Assembly: GCF_903819215.1 (NCBI RefSeq)
Contig: NZ_CAIJCT010000016.1
Reading direction: 5' to 3' (one strand)
Length of the DNA: 64,000 nt
Source of the DNA: Aedoeadaptatus coxii
GTDB taxonomy: Bacteria > Bacillota > Clostridia > Tissierellales > Peptoniphilaceae
The notes under the pieces are model-generated. The model worked only from the letters and a program-made list of their open reading frames with translations. It was not told where the DNA came from and did not search any database. This document shows, piece by piece, positions 42,205 through 50,650 of this stretch. Made by a program: the position numbers and the translations under genes. Within the stretch, counting starts at the first letter, position 1; each line of letters begins with the position of its first letter.

Positions 42205-42504
42205 TTAAATGTAAGGTTCGTATACGCTGTACACTTCCATGCCCGCGTCCAATAAAAATGCGAGTACGGTGGGAATTTCCTTCGCTTCCAGTTGAAGGCG
42301 TATGCCGTTAAATCGAAACATACAACGCCCCGCATAGGGACTGTCGGATCCGTTTAAAAGATCCAATAATCGATCGCCTTGGGTCCGCATATCGCCGATT
42401 TGAAAAAACACATTTCGGAAGCCTTTACTTTCGGGCTCTATGGATTTGATTAAAAGTGTATCGTGCATAAACTTTACCCCCACAACTCTTTTCAATCCAT
42501 TCAT
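42205..42504 (-). CDS. Uncharacterised small protein upstream of ferritin
   Basis: The frame encodes up to 99 residues. A later ATG (42468) behind GGGGG gives 87 residues starting MHDTLLIKSIEPESKG and may be the true start. There is no signal peptide or membrane segment. The sequence has two similar beta-alpha halves (FFQIGDMRTQGDRLLDLLNG, LEAKEIPTVLAFLLDAG). I do not recognise the family. It is 23 bp upstream of ferritin on the same strand, so it may be co-transcribed. Confidence 0.6.
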   Translation of the reverse strand: MNGLKRVVGVKFMHDTLLIKSIEPESKGFRNVFFQIGDMRTQGDRLLDLLNGSDSPYAGRCMFRFNGIRLQLEAKEIPTVLAFLLDAGMEVYSVYEPYI

Positions 42505-42521
42505 ACCCCGTAAAAAATTTT

Positions 42522-44477
42522 TTAATCATTTTTTGATTCGATTCGCATATTATCCAACGCCACTTCCCCGTCGGTGGTCAGCACGATGCGACGAAGATCG
42601 TTCATATGAAAGTGAGGATTTTTTTCGGCTATTGTTTTTTCTCCTATGCGATAACTTACGAGGGCGGATTTCCTTTCCGTCTTGTCGGCGAGCTGTTGCC
42701 ATTTTAGGAGCATGGTCTCCAGAGGCGAGCGGAAATTTTCTTTGTCGACTTGAATTTCTACCGATTGGCCGTTTTTATCTTCCAGCGTAAGGGTCATGTT
42801 CGGCACCGATCCCGTCGGCGCTATATCCATGGCAAAGTCCCCTGAAAGGGATTGGGGAATGGTGGCCGTCAGCGTACCCCGTATATAGGCGACGTGATTG
42901 TTTCCACCTCTGCCCGCAGGTTGGAAATGTTTTTCCGTATGGGTGCCGTCCATGGAAAGGGCGGCGCCTTTTAATGTGGCGGTAGTGAGTTCCGCGTCTT
43001 CTTCAAAATCGGCAATGACGAGACCCGGCTTTTGCCGCGCCATGAAATAGGGAGCGGAGGGAAGATACTCTTTCGGATTGTCCAATAGTCCCTCGTCTTC
43101 TATAAAGCCATATGCCAATACTTCCAAAAAACGCTCCTGCTCTTTGCCGTCCATAATGTCCGCTCGGTGGAGCGTGGCGGCGAGGAGACCCTCCCGATCG
43201 AGGTTCCCCCATTGAGTATTGAATTTGCTGTGATTGGCGTAACCCACGAGGACTTGCATCTTTTCCCCGTCGGTGCGCACGTATTGATCCATTCCTTCGA
43301 GAGAGGACACGTCCTGATCGTGGGTTCCCTGAATCAACAGATAGGGTACGTTTAAATCCACGGGTCGATCCCCCGGACTGTACTGACCGTCTGTAGGCGC
43401 CACGGCAATGACGCCGGCAGCGTGGAGATTTTTCGTCGCCTCCCCCGTATCCGGGTTTTTCGTAAGACCGACGAGGGCACCCGCCACCGCCGCCGCTTCG
43501 CCGCCTCGGCTGTGGCCGCCGAAGTATAATCGGTTTTTGTCGAATCGCTTGGCGAGCCTATGATCGTTTAATATAACCGATGCGTGATCGATGAGCCCCA
43601 GAGCGCGGGCGTCATTTTCGCCGCTAAATCCTTTTTGCAAAAAGGCATTATAGTAGGATTGCTCCACGGAGACAAAGCCTATGCCCCGCGCCGCCAAATA
43701 GCGACCGAGGTAATCGTAGCCTTTGTAATTGTCCGCCAGCATATTGTGATTGCCGTGAACAAAGACGAGAAGGGGCGCGTGCATTTTGCCCTTGGGCATG
43801 TAAATTTCCCCTATGTAGGGTATGCGACCGGGTGTGTAGCCGAAATATTTTTCGCGAAGCGTCGATTGGTGCTTGGGTACGTTGACGTAACGGCTGTAAC
43901 TCTCGGTGCCGAAATCGTACGTTTTCCCCGGCCCGTAATGAATGGTTTCCACTTCGTAGCGCGGGGGAATGTCTTTTTTCGCCTGCGCGATGGGCCCGCG
44001 AGTGGGGATCCCCGGAAAAACTGCCGACAACACCACGACGCCTAAGGCGAGGACGCCGGGAAGGGCGAGAAGAGGCCGCCTTTTCCGCCCTTCCATGCAA
44101 AAGGCGAAGAACCAAAGGAGAACCGTCGCCGCCGCCGTAATGGTGTCGATCCAATGGCCTGCAGAAGGCCCGAGGGAACTACTTTGCGATTGCACATCGT
44201 CGATGCAATAGGCTATGGCGATAACGAGCCCCACTTCGATGCCCAAGGGGGAGATCCATTTCCCTAAAAAACGATCCGCCAAGTAGAGGGCGAGTTTCAA
44301 TAATAAAAAATAAATCCCCCAAAGCAGCCCGATGGCGACGATATGGGGGATTTTATCTTGAAAGAAAAAGCCCGGAAAGTGATCCATGAGGAAAATGGCG
44401 ATAAAAATTAAAAGCCATTCACTTCGCCTGTAGGCTTTTTTCGGATCAAGTTGTGGTACTTTCGGAGTGGCATTCAT
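42522..44477 (-). CDS. Membrane-anchored alpha/beta hydrolase
   Basis: The 651-residue protein has about five membrane helices in the first 160 residues. An extracellular alpha/beta hydrolase follows: oxyanion region LLVFVHGNHNM, nucleophile GHSRGGEAAA, probable acid in GTHDQDVSS and base in GYANHSKFN. The last 170 residues look like a beta-sandwich (ADFEEDAELTTATLKGAAL...IVLTTDGEVALDNMRI). The hydrolase resembles dienelactone hydrolase or chlorophyllase-like enzymes; the substrate is unknown. The ATG at 44477 has GGAGG eight bases upstream and overlaps ricT by 32 bp. Confidence 0.75.
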   Translation of the reverse strand: MNATPKVPQLDPKKAYRRSEWLLIFIAIFLMDHFPGFFFQDKIPHIVAIGLLWGIYFLLLKLALYLADRFLGKWISPLGIEVGLVIAIAYCIDDVQSQSSSLGPSAGHWIDTITAAATVLLWFFAFCMEGRKRRPLLALPGVLALGVVVLSAVFPGIPTRGPIAQAKKDIPPRYEVETIHYGPGKTYDFGTESYSRYVNVPKHQSTLREKYFGYTPGRIPYIGEIYMPKGKMHAPLLVFVHGNHNMLADNYKGYDYLGRYLAARGIGFVSVEQSYYNAFLQKGFSGENDARALGLIDHASVILNDHRLAKRFDKNRLYFGGHSRGGEAAAVAGALVGLTKNPDTGEATKNLHAAGVIAVAPTDGQYSPGDRPVDLNVPYLLIQGTHDQDVSSLEGMDQYVRTDGEKMQVLVGYANHSKFNTQWGNLDREGLLAATLHRADIMDGKEQERFLEVLAYGFIEDEGLLDNPKEYLPSAPYFMARQKPGLVIADFEEDAELTTATLKGAALSMDGTHTEKHFQPAGRGGNNHVAYIRGTLTATIPQSLSGDFAMDIAPTGSVPNMTLTLEDKNGQSVEIQVDKENFRSPLETMLLKWQQLADKTERKSALVSYRIGEKTIAEKNPHFHMNDLRRIVLTTDGEVALDNMRIESKND

Positions 44478-45318
44478 GGCCACAGCCTCCTTTTTCGCAA
44501 TGTCCGCGACCTAATTCGTCGGTGGAAAAGACGTGGAATTCGATGCCGTCTTCCCCTTCGATTTTTACTTTCACCATGGCCTTTAATGTGGAACGGCTGA
44601 CGACGACGCCTTTTCCCGCCGGCGTATACACTCGATTGCCGATGCGGGGAAGTTTCTTTAAATTTTCGGCGTAGCCTTCCTGTTCGTAGCGCAAACAACA
44701 GAGCAAACGGCCGCAAATGCCGCTAATGGATTCCGGATTCAGGGAAAGCCCCTGATCTTTCGCCATGTTAATGCTGACGGGGTGAAAATCTGTCAAAAAA
44801 GAAGCGCAGCAACATTCACGGCCACAGGGCCCGAGGCCGCCGACGATTTTCGCCTCGTCTCGTACGCCGATTTGGCGCAATTCGATTCTGGTTTTAAAAA
44901 CCGACGCCAAATCCCGCACCAAACGGCGGAAATCCACGCGATCGTCCGCCGTGAAATAAAAGAGGAGCTTGGAATTGTCGAAGGTGTATTCCGCGGAAGT
45001 CAGCCGCATATCCAGCCCGTGTTCTTTTACTTTTTCCTCGCATACCAAAAGGGCCTGACGGGCGAGGTTGCGATTGGTAATAAAGCGATCCTCGTCTTCT
45101 TGTGTGGCGATGCGCACGACGGGTTTCAACTCGCCGACGATCTCCTCTTCCGCCACCTCTTGGCATTTTGTCGCCGTAAAGCCGTATTCCGTACCTCGCG
45201 AGGTTTCGATAATCACCGCCTGATCCATCTCTGGCCGCCATTCGCCGGGATCGAAATAATAGACTTTTCCGCGGCGTTTAAAGCGCACGCCGATGACTTC
45301 TCGTTTAGTGTCGGTCAC
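44446..45318 (-). CDS. ricT: PSP1-domain protein RicT (YaaT)
   Basis: The 290-residue protein has the PSP1 domain and Cys-rich signature GPCGRECCCASFL...GICGRLLCCLRYE, which binds iron-sulfur clusters in the Bacillus RicAFT complex. That complex assists RNase Y in mRNA maturation. The start is a GTG overlapping the end of holB by 14 bp. The cluster tmk-darA-holB-ricT matches B. subtilis order. Confidence 0.93.
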   Translation of the reverse strand: MTDTKREVIGVRFKRRGKVYYFDPGEWRPEMDQAVIIETSRGTEYGFTATKCQEVAEEEIVGELKPVVRIATQEDEDRFITNRNLARQALLVCEEKVKEHGLDMRLTSAEYTFDNSKLLFYFTADDRVDFRRLVRDLASVFKTRIELRQIGVRDEAKIVGGLGPCGRECCCASFLTDFHPVSINMAKDQGLSLNPESISGICGRLLCCLRYEQEGYAENLKKLPRIGNRVYTPAGKGVVVSRSTLKAMVKVKIEGEDGIEFHVFSTDELGRGHCEKGGCGHECHSESTTT

Positions 45319-46162
45319 TCTCTTTTAAACCTCCAAACTTCAGAAGCAGCCATTCCATGGCCAGCTCCTTGTTGACATTGCTTTCTATATAACGGGTCGC
45401 CTTTAAGACGGCCTCGTAAAGTTCAAATACACTTTCCCCCATAAACTCCGCCTGTTTTGAAATCATGGGGCCGTAATCTTTATTGTCGATGCGCTCCAAA
45501 TCCCCTGTGGCATACACTACAGCCACATCGCGAAGATAACTCGTCATGTAGCGGAGCACATCCTGTAAGCGGTCTTTCTCTTCCTCCACCATGTGGCGAG
45601 CCAAAAAAGCCTCTTCCTTTCGCTCCGCCACTTTTTCAATCAGCGTCAAACTGCGGTGGCGAAGTTCCTCATCCCGTTTTTCCTCTTCCCCTAAATCGAT
45701 GAATCCCGATCGGGAACGAATGGTGGGCAAGATGGCCTCCGGTTTTTCCGTAAGGAGCAAAAAGCCCGTCTTTTGCGGCGGCTCTTCCAATAATTTTAAC
45801 AGGGCATTTTGCCCTTCCGGCGTCGCCGTGTCGAAATCCTGAAATACAAAAAGCTTGCCGTTTTCCAAATAGGAGGTCATGGCGGCTTCGTCGATGACCT
45901 CTTCGATGCTTTCTTTTTTGATGGACGCTTTCGACGTTTTTTTAGTTGGAACGACCTCGATGTAATCGGGGTGATTGCTTCCCTTTCCCGCGCCGCTTTC
46001 AAAAAGACGACAGGAAGGGCAGCTGCCGCAAGGCTTGGAATCGCCCGTGCACAAAAAGCCCTTGCCGTATTCCCTGGCAAAGGCGAGAGTCGATTCCCTT
46101 CCCCCTTTGACGACGAAGCCGTGAAGAGAGGATTGGAGCGCCTCGTTCAGTTTTGAACTCAA
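45305..46162 (-). CDS. holB: DNA polymerase III delta-prime subunit
   Basis: The 285-residue clamp-loader subunit has a zinc finger (CTGDSKPCGSCPSC), FVFQDFDTATPEGQNALLKLLEEPP (Walker B-like and SRC-adjacent region) and ILPTIRSRSGFIDL. The Walker A lysine motif is weak (VVKGGRESTLA), as expected for a subunit that does not hydrolyse ATP. It overlaps ricT and the second DarA gene by a few bases. Confidence 0.9.
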   Translation of the reverse strand: MSSKLNEALQSSLHGFVVKGGRESTLAFAREYGKGFLCTGDSKPCGSCPSCRLFESGAGKGSNHPDYIEVVPTKKTSKASIKKESIEEVIDEAAMTSYLENGKLFVFQDFDTATPEGQNALLKLLEEPPQKTGFLLLTEKPEAILPTIRSRSGFIDLGEEEKRDEELRHRSLTLIEKVAERKEEAFLARHMVEEEKDRLQDVLRYMTSYLRDVAVVYATGDLERIDNKDYGPMISKQAEFMGESVFELYEAVLKATRYIESNVNKELAMEWLLLKFGGLKESDRH

Positions 46163-46446
46163 ATGCTGAGCCCCTTCACTAAATCCACTGCAAAGACGTG
46201 GGCGCCGGAATGTACGCTTTCGGGATCATCGTGATCGCCGATGACGCGCTGAAAAATATCTTTCAATTCGCCGTATTGATCGTCGCTGACGCCGATGACG
46301 ACGGTGGTATTGCCTTCTTTTAAAAAGCCGCCGCTGGATGCCATTTCCGTTACGGAAATTTCCGCCTCCAAAAGTTCATCTATAAAATCGCCGATAAAGC
46401 GATCGGCAATAATGGCAAAGACCATTTTATCCATGAGCTTGTCCAT
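46159..46446 (-). CDS. Cyclic-di-AMP receptor, DarA-like PII-fold protein (copy 2)
   Basis: The 95-residue PII-like protein has the family motif SSGGFLKEGNTTVVIGV and begins MVFAIIADRFIGDFIDELLEAE. DarA trimers bind cyclic di-AMP; the downstream partner is unknown. The ATG at 46446 follows AAGGAG. It sits 11 bp after a clear paralogue. In B. subtilis the gene in this position is yaaR, so the duplication is a local variation. Confidence 0.88.
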   Translation of the reverse strand: MDKLMDKMVFAIIADRFIGDFIDELLEAEISVTEMASSGGFLKEGNTTVVIGVSDDQYGELKDIFQRVIGDHDDPESVHSGAHVFAVDLVKGLSI

Positions 46447-46456
46447 GATGCACTCC

Positions 46457-46759
46457 TTAATAACGACTGTATTCCGACACGTCGAGAATAAAAATCGTCG
46501 CTCCGCCGACTCGTACATTTAAAGGATAGGGCATGGCAATCATGGAAGTGGCCTCTTCCCGCACGGAACAATTTTCTTCTAAAATATCGAAGAGTTCGTC
46601 CATATCTTTTTCTTCCACGCCCATCATTAAAGTGGTGTTGCCGGCTTTTAAAAATCCGCCGGAGGTGGAAAGTTTCGTCACGCGGAAACGCTTTTCCGTC
46701 AAGGCGTCTACGACATTTCCTGCATCCTGATCTTGAACAATGGCAAATATAAGTTTCAT
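46457..46759 (-). CDS. darA: Cyclic-di-AMP receptor DarA (YaaQ) (copy 1)
   Basis: The 100-residue protein begins MKLIFAIVQDQDAGNVVDALTEK and has STSGGFLKAGNTTLMMGV, close to Bacillus DarA. The C-terminus (RVGGATIFILDV) is also conserved. It overlaps the tmk stop by 4 bp (ATGA). It shares the core motif with the adjacent gene but differs elsewhere, so the duplication is old. Confidence 0.93.
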   Translation of the reverse strand: MKLIFAIVQDQDAGNVVDALTEKRFRVTKLSTSGGFLKAGNTTLMMGVEEKDMDELFDILEENCSVREEATSMIAMPYPLNVRVGGATIFILDVSEYSRY

Positions 46760-47376
46760 CGTAAATGGCGCTCCTTTTCAATAGCGTGGATGCAATCTTT
46801 CAAAACCGACCCTTTGTCTTGAGTGCTGTCGATCCATGTCAGTGCATCGCCACGATTATTAGCTAATATTCTGTAATTTTCCTGAACGGAAAGGCGTATG
46901 TCTTCATCCGATTCCAAACGATCCGCCGCCCGATCGGTAATGCGATCGAATGAGGATCCCTCGGGATGATGTAAATAAAGGGTAATGTCCGGAGCGAGTC
47001 CGCCGGTGGCAAAATCGTTAATGGCTTCCACAGGTCCTACGCCCAATTTTCTCGAAAGGCCCTGATAGACAAGGCTTGAAAACACGTAACGCTCCGAGAT
47101 CACCATTTTCCCCGCGCGCAGTGCCGGAAGAATCACTTCCTCCACATGTTGGGCGCGACTTGCCGCATAAAGCAATGCTTCCGTGCGAGGATGCATCTCT
47201 TGATTGTCGTTGGATAGTAAAATCCCACGAATGGCCTCGCTGATTTTTGGCCCGCCCGGCTCCCGGGTGTGAACGATATCGAGACCTTTTTCTTTGTAGT
47301 AATGATAAAGTCCGTCGGCCACCGTGGATTTTCCCGTTCCGTCGGCGCCTTCAATGACGATAAAAATTCCTTTCAA
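46756..47376 (-). CDS. tmk: Thymidylate kinase
   Basis: The 206-residue kinase phosphorylates dTMP to dTDP. Walker A is FIVIEGADGTGKSTVADGL; DRx-type YVFSSLVYQG and the LID region ITDRAADRLESDE are present. The start is a TTG at 47376 behind GGGGGGA, which gives the normal family length; the longer ATG frame adds 31 non-family residues. It heads the darA-holB-ricT cluster. Confidence 0.94.
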   Translation of the reverse strand: MKGIFIVIEGADGTGKSTVADGLYHYYKEKGLDIVHTREPGGPKISEAIRGILLSNDNQEMHPRTEALLYAASRAQHVEEVILPALRAGKMVISERYVFSSLVYQGLSRKLGVGPVEAINDFATGGLAPDITLYLHHPEGSSFDRITDRAADRLESDEDIRLSVQENYRILANNRGDALTWIDSTQDKGSVLKDCIHAIEKERHLR

Positions 47377-47511
47377 TAGATCCCCCCTTTTCCTTAGTAT
47401 ACCATAGCCGCACCATTGTCTTTCAATTTTCAGACAGATGGCGGCTTTTCTTTTAATAATACGGTACATTTTTTCAACTTTCAGTATATCACGCCGTTAT
47501 TTAATTAAAAA

Positions 47512-47554
47512 TGTTTAAACAAGCAACTACAATGGTATAGTTGATAATGTCAAC
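47512..47554 (+). promoter_or_regulatory. Overlapping palindromes upstream of rubrerythrin
   Basis: Three dyads lie together: TGTTTAAACA (47512-47521), CAACTA...TAGTTG (47524-47543) and GTTGA-TAATG-TCAAC (47540-47554). TATAGT (47536-47541) between them could be the -10. They are candidate operators for an oxidative-stress or redox regulator. None matches the PerR or Rex consensus well. Confidence 0.4.
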
Positions 47555-47581
47555 AGAATGATAGTTTATAGGAGGCATACT

Positions 47582-48163
47582 ATGTCATTAAAAGGTACAC
47601 AAACAGAAAAAAACTTGCTCATCTCTTTCGCAGGAGAATGTCAAGCAAGTATGCGTTACACTTTGTTTGCTAAACAAGCAAACAAAGACGCATCGGTTCA
47701 AATTAAAAATATTTTTGAAGAAACCGCACGCAACGAACGTGAACACGCCGCTCGCTTCTACAAACATCTTCAAAAACATGTGAATGATTCTGAAATCAAT
47801 GTCGATTGGAATTACCCCGTTCACACAGGCGATACCGCAAGCAATCTTAAAGCGGCTGCCGAAGGGGAAAATGAAGAAGCCAGCAGCATGTATCCCGAAT
47901 TTGCAAAAATCGCAAAAGAAGAAGGATTCGACGATATTGCAAGCGACTGGATCGAAATCGGCGAAGTAGAAGAAGCTCACAGAGACCGCTACCTTAAACT
48001 TCTCGAAAACGTCGAAAAAGGCAAACTCTTCGAACGTGGCGAAGTCGTTCTTTGGAAATGTAACAACTGCGGTTACATTCACGAAGGCAAAACCGCTCCG
48101 AAAGAATGCCCGGCTTGCCACCATCCCCAAAAATGGTTCGAACTTTTTGTCGAAAACTATTAA
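47582..48163 (+). CDS. rbr: Rubrerythrin
   Basis: The 193-residue peroxide reductase of anaerobes has an N-terminal diiron four-helix domain (SFAGECQASMRYTLFAKQA, FEETARNEREHAARFY). The C-terminal rubredoxin domain has two Cys pairs (CNNCGYIHEG, CPACHHPQKWFEL). The ATG at 47582 follows TAGGAGG. It is monocistronic with a strong bidirectional terminator. Confidence 0.96.
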   Translation: MSLKGTQTEKNLLISFAGECQASMRYTLFAKQANKDASVQIKNIFEETARNEREHAARFYKHLQKHVNDSEINVDWNYPVHTGDTASNLKAAAEGENEEASSMYPEFAKIAKEEGFDDIASDWIEIGEVEEAHRDRYLKLLENVEKGKLFERGEVVLWKCNNCGYIHEGKTAPKECPACHHPQKWFELFVENY

Positions 48164-48180
48164 AAAGAATTTGCTGCACA

Positions 48181-48208
48181 AAAAAAGCGAGCTTCGGCTC
48201 GCTTTTTT
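48181..48208. terminator. Bidirectional terminator between rubrerythrin and the symporter
   Basis: AAAAAAGCGAGC, loop TTCG, GCTCGCTTTTTT: a perfect stem with A and T runs on both sides. Confidence 0.9.
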
Positions 48209-48235
48209 ATTGGGATGATATTTTACTCAATGGTT

Positions 48236-49477
48236 TTAAGCTTCCTGCATGGCTTCGATTTCATCTTCTTTCGTCTTAGCCCGTTTCAAAATGTGCTTAA
48301 AGTAGAAACGTTCCACGAGCATGGAAACCGCATTGTCTCCCGCTACGTTGGCCGCCGTACCGAAGGAGTCTTGGGTCAGGTAGAGAGAAATTAAAATCGT
48401 CGCCATGGGAGAATCCGATGCCACGCCGACCACGGGTAGGAAGGGTAATGCACTCATGACCGCGCCGCCCGGTGCGCCGGGAGCCGCTACCATGGCGATG
48501 CCTAAGATGGCGATAAATTTAATAATCAAGCCGTAGCTATGGGGCATATCGTACATAAAGAGCAAGGTGTAAACGCAGGATGTAAGGGTAATCATCGAGC
48601 CCGGCAAGTGAACGGTCGCCGCCAAGGGGATGACGAATTCGCGAATTTGACGGATGACGCCCATTTGGCGGTTACAATCGACGTTAACGGGAATCGTCGC
48701 CGCAGACGATTGGGTACCCACTGCCGTAAAATAAGCGGGGAGCATTTTGACGAAGGTCTTCGCCGGGTTGCGACCGGTAACTGTTCCCGCCACCATAAAC
48801 ATCGCGAAGATGTAAATAATGTGGAGCACGAGAATACAACCGAAGATGCGAATAAAAATAGATAAAATGGCAAAAACGCTGCCGGAATATGCCATGTTGG
48901 CAAAATTTCCGAAAATAAAAAATGGAAGTAAAGGTATAATAGCCTTTGCAAGCACCATATTGATCATTTCGTTAAATTCGTTGATGATGCCGTAGAATGT
49001 TTCGCCTCTCCCTTTGGTGCGCATAATGGATACGCAAAGGCCGACGATAAAGGCGAGGACGAGTGCGCCCGTTACTTCGATAGCGGGGTTTAAGGGGAGT
49101 TCAAAAAATGGCTCCAATGTTTTTTCAGAAGCCTGTTGAATTTTTTCCACCATGTTCGCAGAAATAAAACGGGGGAACAGGGAGTGGGCCATGCCGTAGG
49201 AAAGACTTCCCGCAATAAGAGTGGATGTATAGGCGATGCCTACGGTCACGAGGAGAAGTTTTCCCGCTCCTTCCGATAAATCGGCAATCCCTTTTGCCAC
49301 AAAGGCGATGATCATAAGGGGAATGATAAAGTTTAAAAACTTTCCAAAAATACCGGAGAAGGTAACGGCAATTTTAGTCACCACTTCAGGGCAATATAAA
49401 CCGACGACAGTACCCAGAATAATCGCTAAAATAAGTTTAGGGATTAAGCCCAGGGTAAAGGCCTTTTTGTTTGTCAT
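48236..49477 (-). CDS. Dicarboxylate/amino acid:cation symporter (SDF/DAACS family)
   Basis: The 413-residue glutamate-transporter-fold protein has about eight membrane helices plus two hairpins. Visible segments are FLNFIIPLMIIAFVAKGIADL, FTAVGTQSSAATIPV (the serine-rich hairpin) and AAPGAPGGAVMSALPFLP. It takes up an acidic or small neutral amino acid, or a dicarboxylate, with sodium or protons; specificity is not clear (SstT-like threonine/serine uptake is possible). Confidence 0.88.
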   Translation of the reverse strand: MTNKKAFTLGLIPKLILAIILGTVVGLYCPEVVTKIAVTFSGIFGKFLNFIIPLMIIAFVAKGIADLSEGAGKLLLVTVGIAYTSTLIAGSLSYGMAHSLFPRFISANMVEKIQQASEKTLEPFFELPLNPAIEVTGALVLAFIVGLCVSIMRTKGRGETFYGIINEFNEMINMVLAKAIIPLLPFFIFGNFANMAYSGSVFAILSIFIRIFGCILVLHIIYIFAMFMVAGTVTGRNPAKTFVKMLPAYFTAVGTQSSAATIPVNVDCNRQMGVIRQIREFVIPLAATVHLPGSMITLTSCVYTLLFMYDMPHSYGLIIKFIAILGIAMVAAPGAPGGAVMSALPFLPVVGVASDSPMATILISLYLTQDSFGTAANVAGDNAVSMLVERFYFKHILKRAKTKEDEIEAMQEA

Positions 49478-49593
49478 ATTAACCTCCTAATAGAGTAAAG
49501 TAAAATATCGTGGCTCTATTATACCAAATAGATCCAAAAAAGAGAGTCAAATTACGAAAGTACACATTTAATTTTAAGTCCGGAGGGATTTTT

Positions 49594-50544
49594 ATGAAAT
49601 ATTACGTTCATCGCCGCGATCAAATGTATCATTTAGACACGGAGCCGAGTCCCCAAAATGAAGAAAGCCATTGGATTCATCTTATCAACCCCACCGAGGA
49701 AGAGATCGCATCCCTTTCGAGAGATTATCAGGTGCCCGAATCCATTCTCTCCTCCGTCGCCGACCCGAGCGAGGTGGCGCGAAGCGAAGGCCGTTACAAT
49801 TCCGCATATGATTTATTTATTTTGCGCTATCCCGTGGAAGTGGAAGAAGGGGTTTACGAAACGCGCCCCTTAGCCATGATCAATACCGCCGAACGGGTCA
49901 TTACCGTAAAATACGACGACGACCAATCCTTCGCCGACTTTTTAAAGGGAAAGGGACATCGGCTCATTGAAGACGACAATTTCCCCAAGGAAAAGATTCT
50001 CGTGGACTTGGCATACCATATTTGCAAATCCTATATTGATTTTACAAAAAACATCAACGCCCACATCGAACGTTTGGAAAAAGACATTGCCCGCTCCACA
50101 AAAAGCGACACCATTCGCGAGCTTATCAGCCTTTCGAGAAGTTTAATCCGCTTTTCCATGGCCACGGAAGATAACGAGCCCGTCCTCCACGCCCTCTTTA
50201 ATCTCGACACCTTAAACAGCTCCCCTACCCGCAATCAGCTGCTTAATGATTTAAAAATCGAAAGTACCCAAGCTCGGGTCATGGTAAAAGAGGCGTCGGT
50301 CACGGTGGAAAAACTTTCCGATCTTTACTCGAGCCTCGTGGGAAACAATTTAAACGACGTTATGAAGACCCTTACCTCCATTACCATTCTCCTAACTGTG
50401 CCCACCATTATCGGCGGCTTTTGGGGAATGAACACCTCCCTCCCCATGTCCGAAGGGCCTTACGCCTTCTGGAATTTACTGGCTCTTACCATTGCGGTCA
50501 TCGTGTTAATGTATTTTTATTTGAAGAAAAAAGATTATCTGTAG
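49594..50544 (+). CDS. CorA-family magnesium/divalent cation transporter
   Basis: The 316-residue protein has a large cytoplasmic domain and two C-terminal membrane helices. The selectivity motif GMN is in GGFWGMNTSLP. The ATG at 49594 follows GGAGGG; an earlier in-frame ATG has no binding site. It carries Mg2+ or a related ion as a pentamer. Confidence 0.9.
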   Translation: MKYYVHRRDQMYHLDTEPSPQNEESHWIHLINPTEEEIASLSRDYQVPESILSSVADPSEVARSEGRYNSAYDLFILRYPVEVEEGVYETRPLAMINTAERVITVKYDDDQSFADFLKGKGHRLIEDDNFPKEKILVDLAYHICKSYIDFTKNINAHIERLEKDIARSTKSDTIRELISLSRSLIRFSMATEDNEPVLHALFNLDTLNSSPTRNQLLNDLKIESTQARVMVKEASVTVEKLSDLYSSLVGNNLNDVMKTLTSITILLTVPTIIGGFWGMNTSLPMSEGPYAFWNLLALTIAVIVLMYFYLKKKDYL

Positions 50545-50650
50545 ACAAAAATATACCTTTTGTCATCATTGAATAGGCTTGTCCTTTAAAAGATTTTTGG
50601 TTAGTGATATAATTTTGTCATAAAGTATGTTCCGAGATTGGAGGCTTGTC

